Of a DNA stretch of 64,000 nucleotides, positions 62,642 to 64,000 are shown piece after piece. This stretch comes from an uncultured Bacteroidota bacterium (GTDB lineage Bacteria; Bacteroidota; Bacteroidia; Bacteroidales; F082), in the NCBI GenBank assembly GCA_903891085.1, contig CAITDJ010000008.1:78517-142516 (forward strand), given 5' to 3'. Under the pieces are notes generated by a model. It worked only from the letters and a program-made list of their open reading frames with translations, was not told where the DNA came from and made no database searches. The position numbers were made by a program, and so were the translations under genes. Position 1 is the stretch's first letter, and each line of letters opens with the position of its first letter.

Positions 62642-64000
62642 ATGGATATTTCATTTGATTCGCGCGCTCATTATGAGGCAACTAAGAAAAATGCCGGGTA
62701 TGTCTGTCTCAAAAAAGCCAATCAAAAAACATACGTTCGCATTGGCTTTATGTCGGGACTTGAGGTGCATCAGCAATTATTAACGAAAGAAAAATTATTT
62801 TGCCGTTGCCCTGCCGGCGTATATAATAAAAGTGAAGAATATGATGCCGAAGTCATCCGGCACATGCGGCCCACTTTAAGTGAACTGGGCGAATATGATG
62901 GAACAGCGCTGATGGAATTCAAAACCCGTAAAGAGATCGTTTATCGTATCAAAAACGAAACCGCCTGCACTTACGAAGTCGACGACACACCTCCTTTTCC
63001 CATCAATCGCGAAGCACTGCAAATCGCCATAGAGATCGCACTGCTATCAAAACTGAATATAGTGGGTGAGGTGCATATTACACGTAAGCAATACCTCGAC
63101 GGAAGCATTCCCACAGGTTTTCAACGAACCGCAATTATTGGCGTTGAAGGTTCTATTCCCTTGAAAAACAAAACTATTCGGTTAATTCAGCTCAGCATTG
63201 AAGAAGATTCATGCCGTGAAATTTCGGATATCGGTCACACACGAATCTATAAAACCGACCGACTTGGCATGCCGCTGATCGAAACGGTTACTTATCCCGA
63301 TTGTCTGAATCCAGATGAAGTGAAAGAAGCCTGCGATTATATTCGGTTTCTGAACCGCAGTACCGGCAAAGTGCGCACTGGCATTGGTGCCGGAAGGGAA
63401 GATGTGAATGTGAGTTGCAAAGGTGGTACCCGCGTTGAGATTAAAGGTGTAGCCCATACCAAATGGATTCCGCAACTCACACATAATGAGGCTTTCCGAC
63501 AATGGTCTTTGTTGCTTTTGCGAGAACAACTGCGGAAAATCAAGAATTACGATACCTGGAAAATTGCCAGCTACCCTATTGATCCTGAGGATTTTAATTT
63601 TTCATACTCACCGCTCATTCAAGCTGCTGAAAAGGAACAGCAGGTGATTGCCGTCAAACTGACAGATTTCAAAGGGGCACTTTCGCATTTTACACAGCCT
63701 GAGAAATCATTTGCCAATGAAATAAGCGACCGGTTGAAAGTGATTGCCTGTCTCGAAAAACCAAATATGATTCATTCCGAATCCTTCGTATCTGAGTTTG
63801 AAGAAGAAGACTGGAAAAAAATCACAAAAATCACAAAGAGTCAGCCGGATGATGCAATCATCCTTATCTGGGGACCAAAAGAAGACATGAAAACGGCCCT
63901 TGAAACCATTGAAGAGCGCTGCAAAATGGCATTCGAAGGTATTCCGGGTGAAACAAGAAAATCACTTCCCGACGGAACTACCATTTTTGAACGTGTGCTC
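62642..64000 (+). CDS. gatE: Archaeal-type Glu-tRNA(Gln) amidotransferase subunit E (GatE), 3' truncated
   Basis: 453 codons are visible, open to the window edge; the full protein should exceed 600 residues. The frame begins at ATG 62642, after a TAACTTTG box. It matches GatE of the archaeal GatDE amidotransferase rather than bacterial GatB. The marks are GLEVHQQLLTKEKLFCRCP at 39-57 (zinc/tRNA region, C54 and C56), MRPTLSELGEYDG, EVDDTPPFPIN, GFQRTAIIGVEG, LIQLSIEEDSCRE, TDRLGMPLIETVTYP, GAGREDVNVSCKGGTRVEIKGV and AFEGIPGETRKSLPDGTTIF. GatDE converts Glu-tRNA(Gln) to Gln-tRNA(Gln), with GatD as the glutaminase. No gatD is visible; it could lie just outside. This is rare in bacteria. Confidence 0.9.
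   Translation, partial: MDISFDSRAHYEATKKNAGYVCLKKANQKTYVRIGFMSGLEVHQQLLTKEKLFCRCPAGVYNKSEEYDAEVIRHMRPTLSELGEYDGTALMEFKTRKEIVYRIKNETACTYEVDDTPPFPINREALQIAIEIALLSKLNIVGEVHITRKQYLDGSIPTGFQRTAIIGVEGSIPLKNKTIRLIQLSIEEDSCREISDIGHTRIYKTDRLGMPLIETVTYPDCLNPDEVKEACDYIRFLNRSTGKVRTGIGAGREDVNVSCKGGTRVEIKGVAHTKWIPQLTHNEAFRQWSLLLLREQLRKIKNYDTWKIASYPIDPEDFNFSYSPLIQAAEKEQQVIAVKLTDFKGALSHFTQPEKSFANEISDRLKVIACLEKPNMIHSESFVSEFEEEDWKKITKITKSQPDDAIILIWGPKEDMKTALETIEERCKMAFEGIPGETRKSLPDGTTIFERVL

Overview
The window is a gene-dense, roughly 40% GC stretch of a Bacteroidota chromosome, probably Bacteroidales-like. The evidence is type IX secretion (T9SS) C-terminal sorting domains on four secreted proteins, a PorP/SprF family gene, Bacteroidota-style envelope proteins (OstA-like, LptD, LptC, MCE) and many upstream boxes matching the Bacteroidota -7 promoter element TAnnTTTG. 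I see no integrase, transposase, phage gene, CRISPR array or rRNA. The only RNA gene is one tRNA-Phe(GAA).

Layout. 0-5.5 kb (+): truncated GT87-like membrane glycosyltransferase, lipid kinase, GT-C membrane protein, phosphoglycerate kinase. 5.6-6.8 kb (-): a double-domain adenylate kinase. 7-13.2 kb: MFS exporter, ROK kinase, a small lipoprotein, AlkD-like protein and a T9SS-exported M1 aminopeptidase. 13.4-22.2 kb (+): TolC and membrane-fusion protein, TsaB, three FAD/NAD-dependent oxidoreductases, a small anchored protein. 22.3-26.6 kb (-): topoisomerase I, an arginase-fold protein that has lost metal ligands, a START-like protein. 27-36.2 kb (+): a nucleotide-sugar dehydrogenase, then a translationally coupled trio of exoprotein, PorP/SprF and giant exoprotein. 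36.3-39.6 kb (+): PfkB kinase and an EF-G2-like factor with altered GTPase motifs. 39.9-47.6 kb (-): PpiD/SurA foldase, CorC/HlyC protein, LptC, TPR protein, outer-membrane protein and CoaX. 47.7-53.4 kb (+): tRNA-Phe, 6-phosphofructokinase, ComB-like phosphatase, a BNR-repeat T9SS exoprotein and TadA. 53.4-62.4 kb: MBL hydrolase, PabA/TrpG, RidA, LptD, amidase, MCE protein, OstA-like protein. 62.6 kb to the end (+): an archaeal-type GatE, cut by the window edge.

How the genes fit together. Much of the window serves the envelope: LPS transport (LptC, LptD, OstA/LptA-like, MCE), peptidoglycan cleavage, periplasmic folding, efflux, and T9SS export of large secreted proteins. Housekeeping genes (pgk, pfk, adk, topA, tsaB, tadA, coaX) are interspersed. 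The most notable items are GatE in a bacterium, the TAATG-coupled exoprotein/PorP/exoprotein cassette with a shared NodB-like N-terminal domain, the degenerate second adenylate kinase domain, the arginase-fold protein missing half its metal ligands, the EF-G2 G-domain changes, interlocked divergent promoters between lptD and the amidase gene, and several intergenic short-period tandem arrays.
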